From NCBI RefSeq assembly GCF_008801405.1, contig NZ_VZPV01000001.1:124001-188000 (forward strand): a DNA stretch of 64,000 nucleotides. Reading direction: 5' to 3'. Source of the stretch: Ralstonia insidiosa (GTDB lineage: Bacteria > Pseudomonadota > Gammaproteobacteria > Burkholderiales > Burkholderiaceae). Each line of letters opens with the position of its first letter. The stretch's first letter is position 1. Shown piece by piece: positions 24,087-31,568 of this stretch. Below the pieces are notes generated by a model, which did no database searches, was not told the origin of the DNA, and saw nothing but the letters and a program-made list of their open reading frames with translations. The translations under genes were made by a program, and so were the position numbers.

Positions 24087-24524
24087 ATGCAGCCGCTCCA
24101 ACGCTTCAGCCTGGAGAAGCACACCGGCCCGTATGAGAAGTGGCCCGCGCGCACGCGCGTGATCGTTGACGGCGTGCCGCACCCCACGCTCGCCATTCCC
24201 GGCTACGACTTGCTGCGGCAGTACGAAACCGATCTCGGCTTCGTGCTCATCACCGAGTACGACTGCCCGTTTGAAGAGGCCGTCTCCATCACGCTCGTCG
24301 CGCACGACCTGTCACGCGTGATCGACACCGCCACCATCGGCGCGCCCTACGCCACGTTCTGGCTGGCCGATGTGCAGTGGATCGACGCGGAGCACTTTCG
24401 CCTCACCTGCGAGGGTGCCGTCGGCGACTGGCTGGTCACGCTGCGCGCGCGGCACATTCCGGTGTTGTCGCCGGCGGTGTTTGTGAAACGCCGCGCAACG
24501 CCGCCGGTCGAGCCTGCGGTGTAG
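24087..24524 (+). CDS. Hypothetical protein, paralogue of the product of 24950-25408
   Basis: The 145-residue product starts MQPLQRFSLEKHTGPYEKWP and contains VDGVPHPTLAIPGYDLLRQY, GFVLITEYDCPFEEAVSITL and VGDWLVTLRARHIP. Over its full length it matches the protein at 24950-25408 (HIGPYKSWP, VDGTLHRSLAVPGYILLHQY, YVFITNYDCLFEEAITVTL, GDWLVTLRAHHAP). There is no signal peptide; the fold looks all-beta with a conserved acidic-Cys segment YDCxFEEA. I do not recognise the family. The duplication flanks a broken DUF4440 gene and lies next to a candidate effector-immunity pair, so these may be accessory or immunity-like proteins. Confidence 0.7.
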   Translation: MQPLQRFSLEKHTGPYEKWPARTRVIVDGVPHPTLAIPGYDLLRQYETDLGFVLITEYDCPFEEAVSITLVAHDLSRVIDTATIGAPYATFWLADVQWIDAEHFRLTCEGAVGDWLVTLRARHIPVLSPAVFVKRRATPPVEPAV

Positions 24525-24564
24525 AGTGAAAAGCCGCCCTTTCACCGACGACACCCGCACCGCC

Positions 24565-24953
24565 ATGACCGACGACGAACGCGCTATCCGCAACGTAGTG
24601 GAGACCTTGCTCGCTGCCAGCAAAGCCGGAGATCGGCCCACCGTGCTCAGCCTGATGACCGATGACGTGCTGTTCCTCACGCCCGGTCAAGCGCCCTTCG
24701 GCAAGGAAGCCTTCGCGGCCATGTCCAATGGCATGAAGGATGTGCAGGTGGACGGCACGAGCGATATCAGGAAGTGCAGATGTTTGGCGATATCGCTTAC
24801 CTGCGCAACGCGCTGCGCATCGGCATCACGATGCCGGATGGGAAGGTGGTGCGGCGCTCGGGGCAGACGCTCACCATCTTGCGCAAGGAGGCGGATAAGA
24901 AGTGGCGGTTGGTGCGGGATGCGAATTTGGTGGTGGCGGAGGCCACAACATGA
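24565..24953 (+). pseudogene. DUF4440 / SnoaL-like gene with frameshift
   Basis: From ATG 24565 the frame gives a typical DUF4440 start, MTDDERAIRNVVETLLAASK, followed by GDRPTVLSLMTDDVLFLTPG and KEAFAAMSNGM. At about 24768 the frame is lost. Shifting by one base restores QEVQMFGDIAYLRNALRIG, then GQTLTILRKEADKKWRLVRD, ending at TGA 24951-24953. A single C missing from a GATATC(C)AGG stretch would explain it. The full gene would be about 130 codons, the usual length. Its stop overlaps the ATG of the next gene, so the three genes were one operon. It may be a true pseudogene or a sequencing error. The family includes small NTF2-like proteins of mixed function. Confidence 0.75.
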
Positions 24954-25408
24954 CGCCGGTCAACCGCTTCAAGCTGCAAGGGCATATTGGCCCCTACAAG
25001 TCCTGGCCCGGGCACTCTCGTGTATTTGTGGACGGCACGCTACACCGCTCGCTCGCGGTGCCGGGCTACATATTGCTGCATCAGTACGAGACGTCGCTCG
25101 GCTACGTATTCATCACCAACTACGACTGCCTATTCGAGGAGGCCATCACCGTTACGCTGGTGTCGGCGGGACTCGATAGGGTGATCGGCTTTGAAACGAT
25201 CAGCACCTGGTACACAACGTACTTGCTGGAAGAGGTCGAGTGGCTCGATGAGCAGCACTTCCGTTTCACGTGTGATGGGTTCCATGGAGATTGGCTCGTG
25301 ACCCTGCGAGCGCACCATGCGCCACCGTCGGCGCCTAGCGTGTCGATCACGCGGCGGGCGGACGGCACGTCGCCGACACCACCGCTCCAACGAATAGGTG
25401 GCGATTGA
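24950..25408 (+). CDS. Hypothetical protein, paralogue of the product of 24087-24524
   Basis: The 152-residue protein matches its neighbour at 24087-24524 from end to end. Shared elements are xFxLxxHxGPYxxWPxxxRV, an aliphatic PGYxLLxQYET, YDCxFEEAxxxTLV, WLDxxHFRxTCxG and GDWLVTLRAxH. The ATG at 24950 overlaps the stop of the frameshifted DUF4440 gene as ATGA. No signal peptide or membrane segment is present. The C-terminal 25 residues are Pro/Ser-rich and differ between the two copies. Function unknown; the duplication is recent enough to be obvious, but the copies differ at many positions, so both may be functional. Confidence 0.7.
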   Translation: MTPVNRFKLQGHIGPYKSWPGHSRVFVDGTLHRSLAVPGYILLHQYETSLGYVFITNYDCLFEEAITVTLVSAGLDRVIGFETISTWYTTYLLEEVEWLDEQHFRFTCDGFHGDWLVTLRAHHAPPSAPSVSITRRADGTSPTPPLQRIGGD

Positions 25409-25458
25409 GCTTGCACACTTCGCTCAAGTCTGATTAGGTCTTTAACCCGCGCGATGGA

Positions 25459-25839
25459 CTAGCGAATCATCAGCGGTGATGTGGCGGATGAGCAGGGAAA
25501 CCAGAATTCAAATAGCCGGTTTAATGCCTTAAAGGCTGGGGCAGCCTCGTCAAAATCATCGCCATCAATGGCCATCTCGACTGCCATGACAGCAGCGGAA
25601 CGCTCCTTTTCTTCGGCGCGCTTCGGTGGGCATATCTTATGGCGAACTCTTAAGCTTTCATACGTCGCCAGAACGTAGTCTTGAAATCGCCGTTGCTCCT
25701 CTAGGCTTCCCCTATACCAGTCGGCTAGCTGTTTGATGTTGCGTGGCTCGTCGTGCGATTGTGCAAAGGCAATCGTGCACAGGACGCTAAACATCACTCC
25801 AGCAATGGCGCGCTTTGTCATCGGCGGCTTATCGGTCAT
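25459..25839 (-). CDS. Small exported protein, Rap1a/Tai-like immunity candidate
   Basis: The 126-residue product has a signal peptide (ending CTIAFAQSHDE), then a helical mature part. A first helix contains LADWYRGSLEEQRRFQDYVL, then KICPP, and a last helix EAAPAFKALNRLFEFWFPC. A pair of Cys (CPP and the terminal FPC) with helices between them recalls the Rap1a/Tai fold of T6SS immunity proteins, although the similarity is only in layout. It lies on the minus strand, opposite to the effector-like genes. The GATCAAT at the ATG gives no good ribosome site, and an inner ATG (MTKRAIAG) may be the true start. Confidence 0.55.
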   Translation of the reverse strand: MTDKPPMTKRAIAGVMFSVLCTIAFAQSHDEPRNIKQLADWYRGSLEEQRRFQDYVLATYESLRVRHKICPPKRAEEKERSAAVMAVEMAIDGDDFDEAAPAFKALNRLFEFWFPCSSATSPLMIR

Positions 25840-25857
25840 TGATCGCTGATTGCCGCC

Positions 25858-26346
25858 TCAAACCACCACCGGCAACGCCGTCGTATCCTTAATCCGCTCC
25901 AACGCAAAACTGCTCTTCACGTCAATCACCGCCGGGTGGGCGAGCAGTTGGTCGCGGATGAACCGCGCAAAGTGGTCCATGTCTTCCACGAACACCTTGA
26001 GCAGGTAGTCCATCTCGCCAGTCATGGCGTAGCACGTGACCACCTCAGGCCAAGTGGCGACGGCGGCGCGGAAGATATCGCCCGGCGCCTTGCCCTTGGG
26101 CGCCCCGCCCTGCTTCTCCAGCCGCACATTGATGTACGCCGACAGCCCCAGGCCGATCTTGCCCGGATCGAGCAGCGCGGCGTACTGCCGGATCACGCCG
26201 CTCTCCTCCAGGCGGCGGATGCGTCGCAAACACGGGCTGGGTGACAGGTTCACCCGCTCGGCGACTTCCAGATTGGTGAGGCGGCCGTTGTTCTGGAGGA
26301 CCTCCAGGATCTTGCGGTCAATCTTGTCGAGTTCCACCTTGCTCAT
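25858..26346 (-). CDS. Lrp/AsnC family transcriptional regulator
   Basis: The 162-residue protein has an N-terminal HTH (VELDKIDRKILEVLQNNGRL, then NLEVAERVNLSPSPCLRRIR) and a C-terminal RAM/AsnC ligand-binding domain (YAMTGEMDYLLKVFVEDMDH). Family members form octameric discs that bind amino acids. The gene is divergent from hppD with 171 bases between starts, so control of hppD and tyrosine or phenylalanine breakdown is likely. Candidate operators lie in the gap. The chosen start at 26346 begins MSKVELDKID, where homology starts; ATG at 26376 would add ten residues. Confidence 0.93.
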   Translation of the reverse strand: MSKVELDKIDRKILEVLQNNGRLTNLEVAERVNLSPSPCLRRIRRLEESGVIRQYAALLDPGKIGLGLSAYINVRLEKQGGAPKGKAPGDIFRAAVATWPEVVTCYAMTGEMDYLLKVFVEDMDHFARFIRDQLLAHPAVIDVKSSFALERIKDTTALPVVV

Positions 26347-26380
26347 TTTGTTGCTCCGCACCAATTTATTCGGCAATTTT

Positions 26381-26425
26381 CTTGCGCAAATTTAGCAAGC
26401 CGGGCACAACTTCGCAATTTTTGCG
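26381..26425. promoter_or_regulatory. Candidate Lrp operators between the regulator and hppD
   Basis: Two dyads lie in the divergent gap: CTTGC (26381-26385) with GCAAG (26395-26399), and CGCAA-TTT-TTGCG at 26413-26425. Both have AT-rich centres as Lrp sites do, and their spacing is about three turns. The link is by position and symmetry only. Confidence 0.5.
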
Positions 26426-26517
26426 TAGATGGACACTTCTACACTGCGAGGATCGTCAAAGCCCTGAGCGCCCTCCTCACTGCAGTGAGTGCGCCGCCCC
26501 CTGCAGGAGACATCGCC

Positions 26518-27624
26518 ATGCAATTCACGCCTTGGGAAAACCCGATGGGCACCGCCGGTTTCGAGTTCATCGAATACGCCGCGCCGGACCCCGTTGCCAT
26601 GGGCAAGCTGTTCGAGAACATGGGCTTTACCGCCATTGCGAAGCACCGCCACAAGAACGTGACGCTGTATCGCCAGGGCGACATCAACTTCATCATCAAC
26701 GCCGAGCCGGATTCGTTCGCGCAGCGCTTTGCGCGCCTGCACGGCCCGTCGATCTGCGCGATTGCGTTCCGCGTGCAAGACGCGGCCTTCGCTTACAAGC
26801 GTGCGCTGGAACTGGGCGCCTGGGGTTTCGACACCCACAGCGGCCCGATGGAACTGAACATCCCGGCCATCAAGGGCATCGGCGATTCGCTGATCTACCT
26901 GGTGGACCGCTGGACCGGCAAGAACGAAGCCAAGCCGGGCGACATCGGCAACATCAGCATCTATGACGTCGATTTCGTGCCCATTGCTGGCGCCAACCCG
27001 AACCCCACCGGGCACGGCCTGACCTACATCGACCACCTGACGCACAACGTCTACCGTGGCCGCATGAAGGAATGGGCCGAGTTTTACGAACGCTTCTTCA
27101 ACTTCCGTGAAGTGCGCTACTTCGACATCGAAGGCCAGGTCACGGGTGTGAAGAGCAAGGCGATGACGAGCCCGTGCGGCAACATCCGCATCCCCATCAA
27201 CGAAGAAGGGACGGAGAAGGCCGGTCAGATCCAGGAGTACCTGGACATGTACCACGGCGAGGGCATCCAACACATCGCACTGGGTTCGACCAACCTGTCG
27301 GCCACGGTGGACGCACTGCGCGGCAACGGCATCAAGCTGCTGGACACCATCGACACGTATTACGAACTGGTCGACAAGCGCATCCCCGGCCATGGTGAAG
27401 ACGTGGCGGAACTGAAGAAGCGCAAGATCCTGATCGACGGTGCCCCGGGCGACCTGCTGCTGCAGATCTTCTCGGAAAACCAGCTCGGTCCGATCTTCTT
27501 CGAGTTCATCCAGCGCAAGGGCAACCAAGGTTTTGGCGAGGGCAACTTCAAGGCGCTGTTCGAGTCGATTGAGCTCGATCAGATGCGCCGCGGCGTGCTC
27601 AAGGCCGACGATCAGCCAGCCTGA
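26518..27624 (+). CDS. hppD: 4-hydroxyphenylpyruvate dioxygenase
   Basis: The 368-residue protein has two vicinal-oxygen-chelate domains. It converts 4-hydroxyphenylpyruvate to homogentisate in tyrosine catabolism and uses a single Fe(II). The metal ligands are visible: a His in LTYIDHLTHNV near residue 171, a His in GIQHIALGS near residue 251 and a Glu in FFEFIQRKG near residue 327. QIFSENQLGPIFFEFI is the C-terminal signature. The length is normal. The ATG at 26518 follows GCAGGAG. It is divergent from an Lrp regulator, and a terminator follows directly. The partner genes of homogentisate breakdown are not in the window. Confidence 0.96.
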   Translation: MQFTPWENPMGTAGFEFIEYAAPDPVAMGKLFENMGFTAIAKHRHKNVTLYRQGDINFIINAEPDSFAQRFARLHGPSICAIAFRVQDAAFAYKRALELGAWGFDTHSGPMELNIPAIKGIGDSLIYLVDRWTGKNEAKPGDIGNISIYDVDFVPIAGANPNPTGHGLTYIDHLTHNVYRGRMKEWAEFYERFFNFREVRYFDIEGQVTGVKSKAMTSPCGNIRIPINEEGTEKAGQIQEYLDMYHGEGIQHIALGSTNLSATVDALRGNGIKLLDTIDTYYELVDKRIPGHGEDVAELKKRKILIDGAPGDLLLQIFSENQLGPIFFEFIQRKGNQGFGEGNFKALFESIELDQMRRGVLKADDQPA

Positions 27625-27652
27625 ACATCCTCACGTCAGGCTTGCTTCCTCC

Positions 27653-27686
27653 ACACCCCGCTGGTTCGCCACCGGGGTGTTTTTTC
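27653..27686 (+). terminator. Terminator of hppD
   Basis: ACACCCCG (27653-27660) pairs with CGGGGTGT (27673-27680), followed by six Ts. Confidence 0.88.
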
Positions 27687-27840
27687 ATGGGCGCTGCGCG
27701 GCGAAAGCGCATGCGTTGCTGACACCGCGCTGTCGCCAAGCCGCCTCCATTCAGTCGCGTGCCGATGGGATGATGTGAGTTCGCGCAGCCATGAAAAACG
27801 GCGCCCGAAGGCGCCGCCATTGGCTGCATCGAACGATGCG

Positions 27841-28428
27841 TTATTGCGTTTGCGTGGTAGTTGGCGTCGTTGCCGAGGCGGCTTTCTGTGCCTTGCGGGC
27901 ATCGTGACGCGCCTGCATGTACGCGCGGATCTCGTCTTCCGTGACCTTGCCGTCGTGGTTGGCGTCGATCTGGTCGAAGTTCTTGGCCAGGCGCGGCATG
28001 CCGGCCTGCACTTCGTCCTTCGTCAGAGCACCGTCGCCGTTCTTGTCGGCGGCCTTGAACTTGGCGTCGAAGCGCTCTTCCATCTTGGCGCGTGCTTCGC
28101 CCTTGTGGGCCTTGCGCCAGGCGGCCAGCTCTTCCTTGCTGAGTTGGCCGTCGTGGTTGGTGTCGATCTGGTCGAAGTTCTTTTCCAGCCAGGCGTGACC
28201 CTTGGCCTCGTCGCGCGAGATCTGGCCGTCGCCGTTGGTGTCGATGGCCTTGAAGCCGCCGTGGTGGGCCGGCTTGGCGGCGCGGGCGGTGGTGCTCGGT
28301 GCCTGGGCGGCTGCGGGTGCCTGCGCGGCGGGCGCGCTGGCGTCCTGGGCGCGGGCGTTCATGCCCGACATGGCCAGGAACAGGGCCGAAGTTGCGAGGA
28401 AGGCGTGGACAGCACGTTTGTTGGTCAT
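27841..28428 (-). CDS. Exported four-EF-hand calcium-binding protein
   Basis: The 195-residue protein has a signal peptide (ending MNARAQDAS), an Ala/Pro-rich linker, and four canonical EF-hand loops: DTNGDGQISRDE, DTNHDGQLSKEE, DKNGDGALTKDE and DANHDGKVTEDE. All loops keep Asp1, Asp/Asn3, Asp5 and Glu12, so calcium binding is likely. Two pairs of loops (1-2 and 3-4) separated by a helical linker look like calmodulin-style lobes. The C-terminus is Ala/Thr/Gln-rich. AAAGGAG precedes the ATG at 28428 at good spacing. It is probably periplasmic or secreted; a buffer or sensor role is inferred. Confidence 0.9.
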   Translation of the reverse strand: MTNKRAVHAFLATSALFLAMSGMNARAQDASAPAAQAPAAAQAPSTTARAAKPAHHGGFKAIDTNGDGQISRDEAKGHAWLEKNFDQIDTNHDGQLSKEELAAWRKAHKGEARAKMEERFDAKFKAADKNGDGALTKDEVQAGMPRLAKNFDQIDANHDGKVTEDEIRAYMQARHDARKAQKAASATTPTTTQTQ

Positions 28429-28534
28429 GGTCAGCTCCTTTTCACATGGACTGTGTAACGGATTAGAACCCGACAATGCCGTCACGTTGCCGGGTTTTAC
28501 ACGCTGTTACCCCGATCACACGCGCTGTAATATG

Positions 28535-28556
28535 CGCGCCCGGTCACGCCGGGCGC
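28535..28556. terminator. Hairpin downstream of gspC
   Basis: GCGCCCGG and CCGGGCGC flank a short loop, 11 bases after the gspC stop. There is no T-run, so it is a weak terminator at best. Confidence 0.4.
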
Positions 28557-28566
28557 TGTTGTGCGC

Positions 28567-29256
28567 TTACTGATCTGCGCCAGGTTGTGGCTGCTGCTGT
28601 GACGTATCGCCCTTGCGGGCAGCGGCTGCCGCGCGATGGCGCGGGCCCGTGATACCGCCGCCCTGGTTGGGCACATCCTCGCCCGTGTTCATCTGTGCGG
28701 GCGCGATGGGCAGCATGGCGCCCGGCAAGGTGGTGTTGGCCGGGTTGTTGGGCACTGTCATTGGCGGCGTGGCGGGCGTTGCCAGCGGAGCCGCGGCACC
28801 CGACGGCGGCAGCGGTTGCGCGTTACGGTTGGCGGGCGAGACCCCAGCCACCACGGCGCTGGCCGGCAGCGGAATCTCCTGGCGTGTGCCGTTGCGTTCG
28901 ATCACCACGGAGCGCGCCTTGATTTCGACCAGCTTGAGGTTGGACGACAGCGACTTGCCGGCACGCACAGCCTGCGGCGGGCCGCCATCCACCGAGACGA
29001 TGGCGGCGCCGGTGCCGTCGGCCAGATCGGCCACCACGCCGGCCACCTGCACGTCGCGCGGGCCGGTCTGCGGGCCGCCGCCGAAAAGCGTGACCGAGGC
29101 GCCGGTCTCCAGCGCGTCGGTCTGCGCCACGCGGGCCTCGCGCGGCACCGACAGCGCGCGCAGCGACGACAGTGTCAGAACCCAGTGCGTCAACAGCGCA
29201 CACAGGGCAGCAAACAGTACAAGACTGAGCAGGCGGGACGACTGTTGAGCATTCAT
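28567..29256 (-). CDS. gspC: Type II secretion protein GspC (short form)
   Basis: The 229-residue protein has one N-terminal membrane segment (LLSLVLFAALCALLTHWVLT), then the homology region: SVTLFGGGPQ, VQVAGVVADLADGTGAAIVS, VRAGKSLSSNLKLVEIKARS and VVIERNGTRQEIPLP. This HR domain links the inner-membrane platform to the secretin GspD. The C-terminal 80 residues are Pro/Ala-rich and show no PDZ domain, so it is a PDZ-less GspC. It is transcribed away from gspG, the only gene of the cluster on the minus strand. The start at 29256 is chosen to put the membrane helix close to the N-terminus. Confidence 0.85.
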   Translation of the reverse strand: MNAQQSSRLLSLVLFAALCALLTHWVLTLSSLRALSVPREARVAQTDALETGASVTLFGGGPQTGPRDVQVAGVVADLADGTGAAIVSVDGGPPQAVRAGKSLSSNLKLVEIKARSVVIERNGTRQEIPLPASAVVAGVSPANRNAQPLPPSGAAAPLATPATPPMTVPNNPANTTLPGAMLPIAPAQMNTGEDVPNQGGGITGPRHRAAAAARKGDTSQQQPQPGADQ

Positions 29257-29431
29257 GAAACGTGGCGGTGCACCGTGAGAGTTTGCTGATTCTATCCGCC
29301 CTTCATGCCGGTTCGATGAACAGCTTGGAGGGCCCGTTCTAAACGTAGGCGCGGCACGACCCCGCCGCACAATCTATGGTCATATCTCACGGATATACTG
29401 TGTTCCCACTCTTATTGCCAACTCTCTCGCC

Positions 29432-29911
29432 ATGATGCAAGGCCAACTCCGCTCCTCTTTCCGCCAACGTGCAGGCGCCACCCTGGCCCGTCGTGCGGCG
29501 CGTGGCTTCACCCTGATCGAAATCATGGTGGTGGTGGTGATCCTCGGCATCCTTGCCGCGCTGGTGGTGCCGAAGATCATGAGCCGCCCCGACGAGGCGC
29601 GCATCATTGCCGCCAAGCAGGACATTGCTTCCATCTCGCAGGCGCTCAAGCTCTATCGCCTGGACAACGGCCGCTACCCGACCACCGAGCAGGGGATTGG
29701 CGCACTGGTCGCCAAGCCGACCACCGAGCCCATCCCCAACAACTGGAAGGCCGGCGGCTATCTGGAGCGCCTGCCGAAAGACCCGTGGGGCCACCCGTAC
29801 CAGTACCTGAACCCGGGCGTACGCGGTGAAGTGGACATCTTCAGCTTTGGCGCCGACGGCCAGCCCGGCGGCACGGGCAACGACGCCGACATCGGCAACT
29901 GGGACAACTGA
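29432..29911 (+). CDS. gspG: Type II secretion major pseudopilin GspG
   Basis: The 159-residue product has the prepilin cleavage motif RG-FTLIEIMVVVVILG at residues 24-25, followed by the hydrophobic helix and MSRPDEARIIAAKQDI, SQALKLYRLDNGRYPTTEQG and the calcium-site region near GADGQPGGTGNDADIGNWDN. It is the major subunit of the pseudopilus that pushes substrates through GspD. The leader of 24 residues is longer than the typical 6 to 10 residues; the second Met is adjacent, so no short leader is available. It opens the plus-strand gsp run. Confidence 0.96.
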   Translation: MMQGQLRSSFRQRAGATLARRAARGFTLIEIMVVVVILGILAALVVPKIMSRPDEARIIAAKQDIASISQALKLYRLDNGRYPTTEQGIGALVAKPTTEPIPNNWKAGGYLERLPKDPWGHPYQYLNPGVRGEVDIFSFGADGQPGGTGNDADIGNWDN

Positions 29912-29941
29912 TCCCCCGGCCTGAGCACCACTCCCATCATC

Positions 29942-30442
29942 ATGACCGGCCATCCGCTGCCTTACCGGCAGGCTCCGCGGCACGCTCGCGGCTTCACGCT
30001 GCTGGAGCTGCTGGTGGTGGTGGTCATCATCGGCATCGTGCTGGGCGTGGTGGCCGTGAATGCCACGCCCAACCCGCGCTCGCAATTGAACGACGACGCG
30101 CAGAAGATGGCCCGCCTGATCGAGCTTGGCCAGGAAGAAGCGCAACTGACCTCGCGCCCCGTGGCGTGGGAGGGCGATGCACAGGGCTGGCGCTTCTATG
30201 AGTCAACGCCCAACGGCTGGCGCCTGCTCACGCGCGATGTACTGGCGCCGGGCCACTGGCGCCAAGGCATGGACAGCGTACAGATCGTCACCGGTGCGGC
30301 GACGGTGCCCGGTGCGCCACAGCGGCTGGTGTTCGGCCGCGAGGCGATCGGCCTGCCGTGGCGCGTGGCGCTGACCTCGCAGGGTGCGCGTGTGGACATC
30401 GTGTCCGACGGCGGCCCGCGCGTACTGACCGAAACACCATGA
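29942..30442 (+). CDS. gspH: Type II secretion minor pseudopilin GspH
   Basis: The 166-residue protein begins with a prepilin leader cleaved at ARG-FTLLELLVVVVIIG (residues 17-18), then the N-terminal helix, DDAQKMARLIELGQEEAQL, and a beta-rich globular part (VAWEGDAQGWRFYESTPNGW, LVFGREAIGLPWRVAL). Its stop overlaps the gspI start as ATGA. It follows gspG by 30 bases. GspH is a minor pseudopilin that links the tip complex to the GspG filament. Confidence 0.92.
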   Translation: MTGHPLPYRQAPRHARGFTLLELLVVVVIIGIVLGVVAVNATPNPRSQLNDDAQKMARLIELGQEEAQLTSRPVAWEGDAQGWRFYESTPNGWRLLTRDVLAPGHWRQGMDSVQIVTGAATVPGAPQRLVFGREAIGLPWRVALTSQGARVDIVSDGGPRVLTETP

Positions 30443-30858
30443 CGCCCGCAGTCAAACCCGCACGCTACATCGGTCGCGCGCGCGCGCGTCGTGGCTTTAC
30501 CCTACTGGAAGTGCTGGTGGCGCTGACCATCGTGGCCGTGGCGCTCACCGCCACCATGCGCGCCATGGGCAGCATGACGTCGGCCAGCGAATCCTTGCAG
30601 ACGCGCATGATCGCCACCTGGAGCGCCGAGAACGATCTCGCCAACCTCCGCTTGGCACGTGCCTTCCCTGATCCGGGCTCGCGCGGCTTCTCGTGCCCGC
30701 AGGGCGATACCGAACTCTGGTGCGAAGAGACTGTCGCCACCACGCCCAACCCGGTGTTCCGCCGCGTGGAGGTGTCGGTGTACGCAGACGCCGCCAAGTC
30801 CGTGCGTCTGGCCTGGTTGGTCACCCTGTTGCCCAACGATGCGCGCAATGTCTTCTAA
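30439..30858 (+). CDS. gspI: Type II secretion minor pseudopilin GspI
   Basis: The 139-residue protein starts at ATG 30439, overlapping the gspH stop, and has the cleavage motif RRG-FTLLEVLVALTIVAVA (residues 18-19). The short globular domain has LQTRMIATWSAENDLANLRL, a Cys pair in GFSCPQGDTELWCEE and RRVEVSVYADA. GspI is the nucleating minor pseudopilin of the GspI-J-K tip. The longer in-frame opening at 30358 has no pseudopilin leader, so it was rejected. The gene overlaps gspJ. Confidence 0.93.
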   Translation: MTPAVKPARYIGRARARRGFTLLEVLVALTIVAVALTATMRAMGSMTSASESLQTRMIATWSAENDLANLRLARAFPDPGSRGFSCPQGDTELWCEETVATTPNPVFRRVEVSVYADAAKSVRLAWLVTLLPNDARNVF

Positions 30859-31567
30859 ACACCGCGTACGCGGCTTCACCCTGCTTGAGCTGCTGGTGGC
30901 CATCACGCTGCTGGCCATCCTGGCCGTGCTGGCCTGGCGCGGGCTGGACAGCATGACGCGCACGCACGAGGCGCTGGCCCAACGCGACGAACGCATCGAA
31001 GCCCTCAAGACCGCCTACGCCCAGTTCGATGCCGACTGCACGCAACTGGCCGATCCGAACGCCCTGTCGCGCTCACCGATCGAGGTGGACGCCAATCGCG
31101 TGCTGCTGGTGCGCGACCGCCGCGACGACAGCCAGCCGCCCGCGTGGCAGGTGGTGCTCTACCGCATCATCGACAGCCGGCTCGAACGCCTGCAAAGCCA
31201 GCCCATCACCAACCGCGGCGACCTGCGCAACGCGCTCGACAACCTGCGCCAGGGCGGCGGCAATGCGGCACGCTACCAACTCGCCAGCAATATCGACGGC
31301 ATCAGCGCCCGCGCCTGGATCGAACCCGGCGGCTGGCTGGACAACACCGGCGCGCTGTCGGCGGCGCTGTTTCCGGGCGGCAGCAATACGACCACGCTGA
31401 CGGGCCTGCCGTCGGCCTCCACGCCCAGCGCATCGGCGCCGTCCGCCAACAACGGCGTGGTGGTGCCGGCGGCCTCGGTGCGCGCGGTGGAACTGGCGCT
31501 GCTCGTGCGCATGACGCCGCAGGGCGCGCCGCAGCGCTTCACGCGCATCTGCATGACGGGGCTCTGA
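30848..31567 (+). CDS. gspJ: Type II secretion minor pseudopilin GspJ
   Basis: The start at 30848 gives MSSKHRVRG-FTLLELLVAI with a short prepilin leader; it overlaps the gspI end by 11 bases. An ATG at 30839 adds three residues. The 239-residue protein continues with EALAQRDERIEALKTAYAQF, VLLVRDRRDDSQPPAWQVVL, WIEPGGWLDNTG, and ends with a Ser/Ala/Pro-rich loop and ALLVRMTPQGAP. It is part of the pseudopilus tip with GspI and GspK. Confidence 0.9.
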   Translation: MSSKHRVRGFTLLELLVAITLLAILAVLAWRGLDSMTRTHEALAQRDERIEALKTAYAQFDADCTQLADPNALSRSPIEVDANRVLLVRDRRDDSQPPAWQVVLYRIIDSRLERLQSQPITNRGDLRNALDNLRQGGGNAARYQLASNIDGISARAWIEPGGWLDNTGALSAALFPGGSNTTTLTGLPSASTPSASAPSANNGVVVPAASVRAVELALLVRMTPQGAPQRFTRICMTGL

Positions 31568-31568
31568 C

